Of a stretch of 11,287 nt of DNA, positions 1-5,006 are shown in pieces. Source of the stretch: Anaerolineae bacterium. Lineage in GTDB: Bacteria > Chloroflexota > Anaerolineae > SpSt-313. Positions within the stretch are counted from its first letter, which is position 1. Each line of letters starts with the position of its first letter. Location: the NCBI GenBank assembly GCA_023511475.1, contig JAIMBM010000050.1, forward strand, positions 1 to 11,287, given 5' to 3'. The notes below the pieces were generated by a model, which was given only the letters and a program-made list of their open reading frames with translations, made no database searches and was not told where the DNA came from. Both the position numbers and the translations under genes were made by a program.

Positions 1-2
1 CC

Positions 3-779
3 CCCGCCCCAGCAACCCCGACCTTCTCGCCTACTGCCGCGCTGATGGTCCCTGCGAGGGCAACGATCTCCGTACTCTATGACAACGTCTCCTGGCGTGA
101 GGGCATGCAGACCGCATGGGGCTATGCCTGCCTCGTGCGGATCGGGGAAACGTCCGTCCTCTTCGATACCGGTGGAGATGGCGCTTTGCTCTTCGCGAAC
201 ATGGCTGCTCTGGGGGTAGAGCCCGAGGCGGTAGACGTCGTGGTGCTATCGCATGCCCATGCAGACCATACGGGCGGCCTGGCAGAGCTGCTCGCGAGCG
301 GAGTGCGGCCCATCGTCTACATCCCCGCGTCGTTCCCGGAAGCATTCAAACGTCAGATCGCCGGACAGGGCCACCTGGTGGAGATCAACGGGCCGTTAGA
401 GCTTGCGCCTGGCGTCTACAGCACCGGCCAGGTTGGCTCGGAGATCGTTGAGCAGGCGCTGGTTGTCGTGACGGCAGAGGGTGCTGTCGTCATCACGGGG
501 TGTGCCCATCCCGGTGTAGTGGCGATGGTCCGTGCCGCGCAGCAGGCTGTGGGCGACGAGATCGCCCTGGTGATGGGTGGTTTTCACCTGGAGGATGCCA
601 CGCCGGCCGAGATCGAGGACACCATCAAGGGCCTGCGGGTCCTTGGCGTGCAGCGGCTGGCTCCTAGCCATTGCACGGGAGAACTGGCACAGCGGATGTT
701 CGCCGAGGAGTTCGGTGAAGCCTGTCTGGGGGCGGGGGCAGGATGGGAGATGCTGCTGGAGCTGCCTTCGGACGACTGA
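3..779 (+). CDS. DhpS-like metallo-beta-lactamase-fold hydrolase, probably 5'-partial
   Basis: The protein is an MBL-fold metallohydrolase of the group annotated as 7,8-dihydropterin-6-methyl-4-(beta-D-ribofuranosyl)-aminobenzene-5'-phosphate synthase-like. Numbered from the ATG at 45 (244 residues), the metal motif HAHADH is at 70-75, a strand-loop DTGGDG at 41-46 precedes it, and further likely metal ligands lie in TGCAHPG (His155), GGFHL (His181) and SHCTG (His209). These later motifs are typical of this subgroup. The true substrate cannot be told from sequence. The ATG at 45 has no Shine-Dalgarno sequence and the frame stays open to the window edge, reading a Pro/Thr/Ala-rich stretch (PAPATPTFSPTAAL). 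That looks like the linker behind a lipoprotein signal peptide, so I infer that the gene starts upstream and the protein may be exported. It is followed after 67 bp by the FmdB gene on the same strand. Family call is secure; start and function are not. Confidence 0.85.
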   Translation, partial: PAPATPTFSPTAALMVPARATISVLYDNVSWREGMQTAWGYACLVRIGETSVLFDTGGDGALLFANMAALGVEPEAVDVVVLSHAHADHTGGLAELLASGVRPIVYIPASFPEAFKRQIAGQGHLVEINGPLELAPGVYSTGQVGSEIVEQALVVVTAEGAVVITGCAHPGVVAMVRAAQQAVGDEIALVMGGFHLEDATPAEIEDTIKGLRVLGVQRLAPSHCTGELAQRMFAEEFGEACLGAGAGWEMLLELPSDD

Positions 780-846
780 GCGCGTTGAGGCAGGCGTCGC
801 AGGAGACTGGTGTCGACGCGGTCCTTCGGTGTGAAAAGAGGTGCCT

Positions 847-1083
847 ATGCCCATCTACGAGTATCGATGCAGCGCATGCGGGGCAGAGGTCGAGTTGCTG
901 GTGCGAGGCAACGCGGCAGTCGTCTGCCCGCATTGTGGGGCACTGCTTACGGAGAGGCTGCTCTCCGTGCCGGCACGGGTGACGTCTCGTACGATCAACG
1001 AGGCGGGACGCACCTGCTGCGGGCGGGAGGAGCGCTGCGACACACCGCCGTGCTCTGCAGGGGAGGGGTGTTGCCATGGGTGA
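847..1083 (+). CDS. FmdB family zinc ribbon protein
   Basis: This small protein (78 residues from the ATG at 847) opens with MPIYEYRC, the hallmark of the FmdB/CxxC_CXXC_SSSS regulatory family. Two CxxC knuckles, CSAC and CPHC, form the predicted zinc ribbon in the first 40 residues. The C-terminal tail is rich in cysteine (CC, RC, PPC, GCCH), so a second metal site is possible. I chose ATG 847 over the GTG at 841 because AGAGGTG at 837-843 sits at a proper distance from 847 but would overlap the GTG. FmdB was first described as a putative regulator of formamidase expression; most homologues have no proven role. The stop codon overlaps the start of the MOSC gene by 8 bases (1076-1083), suggesting translational coupling. 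Confidence 0.88.
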   Translation: MPIYEYRCSACGAEVELLVRGNAAVVCPHCGALLTERLLSVPARVTSRTINEAGRTCCGREERCDTPPCSAGEGCCHG

Positions 1084-1552
1084 TAGCGGCCGGGCCAGCA
1101 AAGTGCAGGAACCTCGCCTGGTCGCAGTCTGTGTGAGTGCCAGGCGCACGGATCCCAAGTCGGATATCGGAGAGGGCACACTGTACGCCGGCTATGGCCT
1201 CCTTGGCGACTCGCACGCCGGCCTGAACGAGCGTCAGGTGAGCCTCGTGGCCCTTGAGAGCATCGAGCGGGCGAACCGTGAGCACGGGATCTCGGCAAGG
1301 CCCGGATCCTTTGCGGAGAATCTGACCACCCAGGGGTTGGACCTGCTCACGCTGCGCATCGGCGATCAGCTGCGGATCGGACCGGCGCTCTTGGAGGTCG
1401 TGCAGATCGGCAAGCCGCCCGACACTGCGCACACCTACAGCTTCCAGGGCGTGTCCATCCTGCCGAGGGAGGGCATCTTCTGCCGGGTGCTCGAGGGCGG
1501 GCGCGTCGCCCGAGGCGACCCAATCGAGGTGATCCGAAAGGGGGAAGTCTGA
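1076..1552 (+). CDS. MOSC domain-containing protein
   Basis: This 158-residue single-domain protein belongs to the MOSC family (MOCO sulfurase C-terminal domain), whose members handle molybdenum cofactor or bound sulfur. Family signatures are GLLGDSHAG (41-49), VSLVALESI (55-63), GSFAENLTTQGLDLL (77-91), LRIGDQLRIG (93-102), LEVVQIGK (106-113) and LPREGIFCRVLEGG (129-142). The oddity is at 111-116: small MOSC proteins usually carry IGK-x-C-H here, with a cysteine thought to bind sulfur or Mo, but this protein reads IGKPPD, so both Cys and His are lost. The only other Cys nearby is Cys136. It may therefore be a non-catalytic or binding-only member. GGAGGGG at 1062-1068 serves as ribosome binding site. 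The start overlaps the FmdB stop, and TrmO follows after 21 bp. Confidence 0.88.
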   Translation: MGDSGRASKVQEPRLVAVCVSARRTDPKSDIGEGTLYAGYGLLGDSHAGLNERQVSLVALESIERANREHGISARPGSFAENLTTQGLDLLTLRIGDQLRIGPALLEVVQIGKPPDTAHTYSFQGVSILPREGIFCRVLEGGRVARGDPIEVIRKGEV

Positions 1553-1573
1553 AGCTCACCTGGGAGGGCAACC

Positions 1574-1960
1574 ATGGGACAGGGTCCGATCCTCTACAGC
1601 GCCATTGGGCACGTGGAAAACCCCTTTCGCGACATTGCCGCTCCGGAGGAGATTCGGGCCGAAGAGTCGCGGGTCGTCCTCGACCCCGCGCTGACCGATG
1701 GGCTGGAGGGCCTCGAGCCCGGGCAGCGCATCATGGTGATCTTTCACTTTGATCGCTCGCATGGGTATGAGCTGCGCCAGCATCCGCGGGGTGACCGGAC
1801 GCAGCCCCGGCGCGGCGTCTTTGCCCTGCGCAGCCCCCGCCGCCCCAACCCGATCGGCGTGACGGTGGTGGACCTCGTCGCCATTGAGGGGAACGTCCTG
1901 CGGGTGCGCGGCCTCGATGCTCTCGACGGGACGCCGGTGCTCGACATCAAGCCGGCCTGA
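1574..1960 (+). CDS. trmO: tRNA (N6-threonylcarbamoyladenosine(37)-N6)-methyltransferase TrmO
   Basis: TrmO (TsaA, former UPF0066) methylates t6A at position 37 of certain ANN-decoding tRNAs with S-adenosylmethionine, giving m6t6A; it acts in the cytoplasm. At 128 residues this is the compact, single beta-barrel form without the C-terminal extension of E. coli TrmO. Diagnostic blocks are all present: IGHVENPF (11-18), HPRGDRTQPRRGVFALRSP (70-88), RPNPIGVTVVDL (90-101) and LDALDGTPVLDIKPA (114-128). GGGAGGG at 1562-1568 lies five bases before the ATG. Archaeal and anaerobe homologues of this short form are often clustered with metal or cofactor genes, and some may methylate other targets, so the tRNA role is inferred from the family. 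It sits between MOSC and the CooT-like frame in the same run. Confidence 0.93.
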   Translation: MGQGPILYSAIGHVENPFRDIAAPEEIRAEESRVVLDPALTDGLEGLEPGQRIMVIFHFDRSHGYELRQHPRGDRTQPRRGVFALRSPRRPNPIGVTVVDLVAIEGNVLRVRGLDALDGTPVLDIKPA

Positions 1961-1983
1961 GCGGCGGGAGGTGGACAGGCGAC

Positions 1984-2094
1984 ATGTGTCAGGCAACGGT
2001 GTATCTGGGGGAGCAAGAGATTGCCCGGGATGTGGCCTGGCTGGAGCTACTCCGTGGCCCGCTGGCAACCTGCACTGGAGGAAGGGATGAGTGA
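1984..2094 (+). CDS. 36-codon CooT-like microprotein, probably C-terminally truncated
   Basis: An ATG at 1984 lies nine bases after a strong Shine-Dalgarno (GGGAGGTGG, 1966-1974) and opens a 36-codon frame beginning MCQATVYLGEQEIARDVAWL. This closely resembles the N-terminus of CooT-family nickel-binding proteins (MC-x3-VYL, then a charged strand and a DV-x-[WL] strand). In characterised CooT the second residue, Cys2, is the nickel ligand, and it is kept here. Full-length family members are roughly 60-70 residues; this one diverges after about residue 22 and stops at residue 36 with TCTGGRDE, so the second half of the fold is missing. Its stop overlaps the methyltransferase start (ATGAGTGA, 2087-2094). 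Either it is a remnant retained as a translational coupler or a real short variant. The similarity is by eye; expression is unproven. Confidence 0.55.
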   Translation: MCQATVYLGEQEIARDVAWLELLRGPLATCTGGRDE

Positions 2095-2620
2095 AGGGGT
2101 CAGGAGGCTAGGTTTTGCGCTGACCTGCCTCTGGTTTGCGATGCGTGACCGCCTTGTGCCTCCGGGTGAGGTGCTGCGAGAGGCCGAGATCGCTAGAGGT
2201 GCGTGCGTGCTGGACTATGGCTGCGGCCCAGGCAGCTACAGCATCGCCGCCGCCCAACTCGTCGGCAGGGAGGGGCACGTATACGCTGCCGATGTCGATC
2301 CGCTGGCGGTGGAGCGAGTTCGGCGGATCGCAGCGGCGAAGCGCCTCTGCAACGTCACCCCTATTCTGACCGGCTGCACGACCGGGCTCGGGAGCGGGAG
2401 CGTCGACGTCGCTTTGCTCTACGACACCTATCACGACTTGACCGAGTCGGAGGCGGTGCTCAGGGAGATATGGCGGGTGCTGAAGCCGGGGGGAGTCTTG
2501 TCCTTCAGCGACCATCACCTGCGCGAAGACGAGATACTGCAGCAACTGACAGGCGGTGGCCTGTTCAGGCTCGCGGGCAAGGGACGCAGGACCTACACCT
2601 TCGTGGCGGAGGCTCGCTGA
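2087..2620 (+). CDS. class I SAM-dependent methyltransferase
   Basis: This 177-residue protein is a Rossmann-fold methyltransferase of the UbiE/Methyltransf_11 type. Motif I is VLDYGCGPGSY (41-51), the acidic end of strand 2 is in YAADVDPLAV (66-75), motif II/III is VDVALLYDTYHDL (106-118), and the late signature EIWRVLKPGGVLSFSDHH occupies 127-144. The substrate is not evident. A hydrophobic N-terminal helix (about 8-20) may pack against a lipid or hydrophobic partner. The frame is open upstream to 2021, but ATG 2087 is preferred because GGAGGAAGG at 2077-2085 precedes it and motif I falls at the usual distance. The start overlaps the stop of the CooT-like frame, so translation of the two is likely linked. 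It appears to be the last gene of the plus-strand run. Confidence 0.87.
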   Translation: MSEGVRRLGFALTCLWFAMRDRLVPPGEVLREAEIARGACVLDYGCGPGSYSIAAAQLVGREGHVYAADVDPLAVERVRRIAAAKRLCNVTPILTGCTTGLGSGSVDVALLYDTYHDLTESEAVLREIWRVLKPGGVLSFSDHHLREDEILQQLTGGGLFRLAGKGRRTYTFVAEAR

Positions 2621-2671
2621 CGGGCACACGGGGACCGTGCACGCCCAGGGCGGAGCCAGTTCCGGACGTCA

Positions 2672-2692
2672 CGGGGGCAGAGAGAGGCCCCG
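2672..2692. terminator. weak hairpin between convergent genes
   Basis: CGGGG at 2672-2676 can pair with CCCCG at 2688-2692 across an 11-base loop. It lies in the 87-bp gap between the ends of the methyltransferase gene (plus) and the ZIP gene (minus), where a bidirectional terminator would be expected. There is no T-run on either side, so the call is weak. Confidence 0.25.
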
Positions 2693-2707
2693 GCATCGCG
2701 CCGTGTG

Positions 2708-3472
2708 TCAGGATCCCAGGAGTGTGTCGAGCACCATCATCAGCGTAAACCCCGCGATGAGGCCGGCTGTCGCCTCGCGCTCAAAGCCGCGTCGATGGGT
2801 TTCGGGGATGATCTCGTCGCTGACTACGAAGAGCATCGCCCCGCCGGCGAAGGCGAGCCCGAGGGACAAGAGCGGCTGTGCGAGGCTGACCGCGGCAGCG
2901 CCAAAGACGCCAGCGACCGGCTCCGCCAGTCCGGTCGCGGTCGCGATGAGCACAGCGCGGGGGTGCGAATAGCCTTCGCGCAGGAGCAGCACGGCGACAG
3001 CAAGGCCCTCGGGTAGGTTCTGCAGGGCGATGGCGACCGCCAGGATGATGGCGGTGTTGAACTCTCCCCCGCCAAAAGCTACGCCGACACCCAGCCCTTC
3101 GGGAAAGTTGTGAAGGGTGATGGCGAGCACGAACAGCCATATCCGCCGCAGGGTCGAGCTTGGACCCTCTCTTCCCACAACCGTGTGCAGATGAGGGACT
3201 ATGCGGTCCAGCACGGCCAGGACGGCCGCTCCCATCACCAGGCCGCCAGCGGCGACACCGGGACCGGCCAGCGCGATCGCGGGCACGAGCAGGCTAAAGG
3301 CTGTTGCAGCGAGCATCACGCCGGCGGCGAATCCCAAGAGCGCGTCCAGCAGCCGCGGCGACGGTTGGCGTGCCAGTAGCGCCGGCAAAGCGCCAAGGCC
3401 GGTCGTCAGCCCCGTGGCAAGCGTGGCCAGCAGACCCAAGAGCACTGGTGAAGGAGGCAACGGCAACAACAT
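2708..3472 (-). CDS. ZIP family (GufA-type) divalent metal transporter
   Basis: This 254-residue inner-membrane protein belongs to the ZIP family, which imports Zn(II) or related divalent cations. Eight hydrophobic segments can be traced. The transport-site signatures are in the two central helices: HNFPEG at 121-126 and QNLPEG at 151-156, followed by SDEIIPETH at 218-226. The short histidine stretch PHLH (93-96) may be a cytosolic metal-binding loop. Its length and motifs fit the bacterial GufA subgroup. The start is uncertain: GGAGG (3473-3477) directly abuts the ATG at 3472, leaving no spacer, so a TTG at 3466 with six bases of spacing is a plausible alternative. The frame continues upstream to 3631, but that part has no transporter sequence and runs through a hairpin. 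No metal-responsive operator was recognised in front of it. Confidence 0.9.
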   Translation of the reverse strand: MLLPLPPSPVLLGLLATLATGLTTGLGALPALLARQPSPRLLDALLGFAAGVMLAATAFSLLVPAIALAGPGVAAGGLVMGAAVLAVLDRIVPHLHTVVGREGPSSTLRRIWLFVLAITLHNFPEGLGVGVAFGGGEFNTAIILAVAIALQNLPEGLAVAVLLLREGYSHPRAVLIATATGLAEPVAGVFGAAAVSLAQPLLSLGLAFAGGAMLFVVSDEIIPETHRRGFEREATAGLIAGFTLMMVLDTLLGS

Positions 3473-3540
3473 CCTCCGGGCTAAACAAGAGCGAGTGTCA
3501 TGCCAGGCCGTAAGCGCAGCGGCCGTTTCGTTGAAAGCGC

Positions 3541-3571
3541 GCGCCGGGGTCGGAGCAACCGACCCCGGCGC
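3541..3571 (-). terminator. perfect 13-bp stem-loop downstream of the DUF5320 gene
   Basis: GCGCCGGGGTCGG (3541-3553) and CCGACCCCGGCGC (3559-3571) form a perfect 13-bp stem with a 5-base loop. It lies 13 bases past the stop of the minus-strand DUF5320 gene and upstream of the ZIP gene, so it most likely ends or attenuates transcription between them. The minus-strand 3' flank (GCGCTTTCAACG) contains only a short T-run, so it may act as an RNA-stability or attenuating hairpin instead. Confidence 0.6.
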
Positions 3572-3584
3572 TGGCCTTTCTGCA

Positions 3585-3950
3585 CTACTTGGACTGCTCT
3601 TCGAGCTCTCGCAGCCGCTTTTCGATGTCATCGAGTGCCGCTCTGAGGTTCTCGGCCTGAGCCCTCAGAAAGCTCGCCTCCTGCTCAGGCGTTGGCGCGG
3701 GTGGCGCCTGGAAGGGAAAGGGCGGTGCGCCCCAGGCAGGGCAGTAGCCTGCGCGGGCCCAGCCGGGCAGCCCGGTAGCATAGTACCAGTGCCGCCAACC
3801 GCGCCCGCCGCCACGGCCGCCCCAGGCCCAGAAACCTCGCCCCGGCACCGGGTTGAGGTAGCCGGGCACGGGATAGCCTGCACAGTACCCCGCGGCCCTT
3901 CCGGTCATCGGACCCATCCCCATAGGTCCAGTTCCATCACCGCGTGGCAT
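3585..3950 (-). CDS. DUF5320 domain-containing protein
   Basis: The 121-residue product begins MPRGDGTGPMGMGPMTGRAA, the conserved opening of DUF5320 proteins, continuing GYCAGYPVPG and then a Gly/Trp/Tyr-rich low-complexity part (38-80) with a second YC (69-70). A Pro-rich hinge (about 79-89) leads to a charged C-terminal helix (89-119) with coiled-coil character. The start is fixed by AAGGAGGT five bases upstream. The frame extends further upstream, to 4112, but that portion covers the promoter and is not coding. DUF5320 proteins are found in anaerobes, often beside Mrp/NBP35-type ATPases and NifX/NifB-like iron-molybdenum cofactor proteins; their function is unknown and no such partner is present here. 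The Met- and Cys-containing N-terminus suggests metal binding, which is inference. It is likely expressed from the promoter at 4056-4085. Confidence 0.85.
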   Translation of the reverse strand: MPRGDGTGPMGMGPMTGRAAGYCAGYPVPGYLNPVPGRGFWAWGGRGGGRGWRHWYYATGLPGWARAGYCPAWGAPPFPFQAPPAPTPEQEASFLRAQAENLRAALDDIEKRLRELEEQSK

Positions 3951-3991
3951 GACTGACCTCCTTGGTGCTGGCCGGCTCTTCCCGAGGTGTG

Positions 3992-4030
3992 CCCTGCGCG
4001 CACGCTGCCGGCCACTGCGCACGCGCAGGG
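3992..4030 (-). other. leader stem-loop in the DUF5320 5' UTR
   Basis: CCCTGCGCG (3992-4000) and CGCGCAGGG (4022-4030) are a perfect 9-bp inverted repeat around a 21-base GC-rich loop. It lies between the predicted transcription start (near 4049) and the ATG at 3950, about 40 bases before the start codon. It could stabilise the mRNA or modulate initiation. It matches no riboswitch class I recognise. Confidence 0.4.
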
Positions 4031-4055
4031 AGACCCAAATCCCATAGCCATTGAT

Positions 4056-4085
4056 ACTATACACCAGAATACGGTACGATGTCAA
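4056..4085 (-). promoter_or_regulatory. sigma-70-type promoter of the DUF5320 gene
   Basis: On the minus strand TTGACA (4085-4080, a perfect -35 box) is followed after 18 bases by TATAGT (4061-4056, five of six matches to the -10 box). Transcription would start near 4049, giving a leader of about 100 bases before the ATG at 3950. Confidence 0.72.
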
Positions 4086-4093
4086 GTATTCTG
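4065..4093. promoter_or_regulatory. inverted-repeat operator over the DUF5320 promoter
   Basis: CAGAATAC (4065-4072) and GTATTCTG (4086-4093) are perfect 8-bp half-sites separated by 13 bases. The repeat contains the -35 box and most of the promoter spacer. The half-site centres are 21 bp apart, two helical turns, as expected for a dimeric regulator. A repressor is most likely from the position; the regulator family is not identified. Confidence 0.55.
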
Positions 4094-4099
4094 TGAAAG

Positions 4100-4283
4100 G
4101 GGGTGCATCCAAGATGCATCACCGCCTGGCTGCAGCCGGGTGTTTTGCTGGGCCGCAGCCCGGCCCTACCCCAACAAGAGGTCCCGCACCGGGCTCGTGC
4201 GAAGCGTAGAGCCCGGTTGCCGGCAGAGCGCCCGTGGCAGGCTGTCTGACTGCGAGTCTGCTGACACATCTAGGATGCACCCC
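4100..4283. repeat. non-coding unit bounded by 17-bp inverted repeats
   Basis: GGGGTGCATCCAAGATG at 4100-4116 is repeated in inverted orientation at 4267-4283 with 16 of 17 matches. Inside are two perfect stems: GGGCCG/CGGCCC (4150-4155 with 4161-4166) and ACCGGGCTC/GAGCCCGGT (4188-4196 with 4209-4217), plus the palindrome TGCCGGCA (4218-4225). The left arm also contains TGCATC-CAA-GATGCA (4104-4118), itself a perfect inverted repeat. There is no supported gene inside. It could be a MITE-like mobile remnant, a structured RNA, or paired binding sites for one regulator. No target-site duplication is visible at the outer ends. Confidence 0.5.
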
Positions 4284-4297
4284 ACCGCGCCGGGGCA

Positions 4298-4326
4298 TTG
4301 TCTGGGGGAGCGTTGCAGGGTATAAT
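4298..4326 (+). promoter_or_regulatory. orphan sigma-70-type promoter, antisense to the thioesterase gene
   Basis: TTGTCT (4298-4303) and a perfect TATAAT (4321-4326) are separated by exactly 17 bases on the plus strand. No plus-strand gene follows. A transcript starting near 4333 would run antisense into the 3' end of the minus-strand thioesterase gene. Confidence 0.45.
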
Positions 4327-4361
4327 GGTGTGTGCGAGCACGGTCGGAAGCGACGCGCGGG

Positions 4362-4808
4362 TCACCGCAGGTCGAGTATCCGCTCCAGCTCCCGGCGTCG
4401 CTCCTCCGGAATGCGGATGTCGAGGCCCTCGGCCTCGGCGGCGATGGTGCCATCAGCGAGGAGAATCCGGCCGTGCGCTTCGAGGGCGCGGCTGCGCGCG
4501 CGGACGATCTCGGCGACAGCGGTCAGAGGCTGCCCGATGGGGATCGGCTTGAGGTAGCGCACCTGGAACCGCGCTGTGACTGCCCACATGTCCACCAGAA
4601 AGCAGGTTCGGCCTACGGTCTCGTCGAGGATGGTGCTGGTGATGCCTCCGTGAAGGATTCCCGGCCAGCCCTGGTGCTCCTCCCCCGGCGTGAAGGTGGT
4701 ACGCACCTGAGAGCCATCGATGTAGAAGGTCAGGTGCAGGCCGATGGGGTTGTCCCGTCCACACACGAAACACATGCTCGAGTCGGGCTGGCGCGTGACG
4801 TCCTCCAC
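4362..4808 (-). CDS. PaaI family hotdog-fold thioesterase
   Basis: This 148-residue protein is a hotdog-fold acyl-CoA thioesterase-like enzyme. It carries the opening CFVCGRDNPIGLHL (13-26) typical of one PaaI/4HBT branch, a GWPGILHGGITSTILDE block (48-63) with the HGG turn and the Asp62-Glu63 pair on the hotdog helix, and a long strand FQVRYLKPIPIGQPLTAVAE (81-100). Such proteins hydrolyse acyl- or aryl-CoA thioesters; the substrate here is unknown. I chose the GTG at 4808 because GGAGGAGG sits six bases before it, whereas the upstream GTG at 4847 has no Shine-Dalgarno sequence and would start almost at the predicted transcription start. It is transcribed alone from the promoter at 4856-4884 and diverges from the sigma factor gene. 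Catalytic residues are assigned by family pattern only. Confidence 0.87.
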   Translation of the reverse strand: MEDVTRQPDSSMCFVCGRDNPIGLHLTFYIDGSQVRTTFTPGEEHQGWPGILHGGITSTILDETVGRTCFLVDMWAVTARFQVRYLKPIPIGQPLTAVAEIVRARSRALEAHGRILLADGTIAAEAEGLDIRIPEERRRELERILDLR

Positions 4809-4855
4809 AGAAGGCCTCCTCCGGCAGGTGTGGCGTGCATCGGTCACAGCGGGCG

Positions 4856-4884
4856 AGTATAGACGAAGGGACGGGGGCCGTCAA
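4856..4884 (-). promoter_or_regulatory. sigma-70-type promoter of the thioesterase gene
   Basis: On the minus strand TTGACG (4884-4879) and TATACT (4861-4856) are separated by 17 bases, matching the consensus at five of six positions in each box. The start would fall near 4849, leaving a leader of about 40 bases with the GGAGGAGG ribosome site before GTG 4808. Confidence 0.7.
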
Positions 4885-4927
4885 CACACGCCCTTGCCGG
4901 GCCGCTCGGAGTCCGTCGGACCGGCGC

Positions 4928-4950
4928 AACCCCCAGGGGCCTGGTGCGTA
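4928..4950 (+). promoter_or_regulatory. candidate ECF-type promoter of the sigma/anti-sigma operon
   Basis: AAC (4928-4930, in GCGCAACC) and CGTA (4947-4950) are separated by 16 bases, the AAC-N16-CGT pattern of many ECF-recognised promoters. It lies 57 bases before the sigma start codon. Autoregulation is common for ECF factors, but these short motifs arise easily by chance in GC-rich DNA. Confidence 0.28.
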
Positions 4951-5006
4951 GTATCTATGGGAGGCCGTCGGTCCGGGCCTGCCCAGGGCACACGGGTCGG
5001 TTGGCG

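Noticed and set aside
2021..2086. Upstream extension of the methyltransferase
   Set aside because: The extra 22 residues overlap the CooT-like frame, and ATG 2087 has its own ribosome site at 2077-2085.
3473..3631. N-terminal extension of the ZIP transporter
   Set aside because: The extension crosses the perfect hairpin at 3541-3571 and the end of the DUF5320 gene, and lacks hydrophobic or family sequence.
3951..4112. N-terminal extension of the DUF5320 protein
   Set aside because: It covers the promoter, operator and leader stem-loop, while MPRGDGTGP at 3950 is the family start with an ideal ribosome site.
4100..4283. Integron attC site or IS element
   Set aside because: There is no RYYYAAC/GTTRRRY pair, no transposase or integrase and no target-site duplication. 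Only the inverted-repeat unit itself can be supported.
4332..4862. A 176-codon plus-strand open frame opposite the thioesterase, starting just after a good promoter
   Set aside because: No Shine-Dalgarno, no domain, and its composition mirrors the thioesterase codons. The promoter is kept as a finding, but not the frame.
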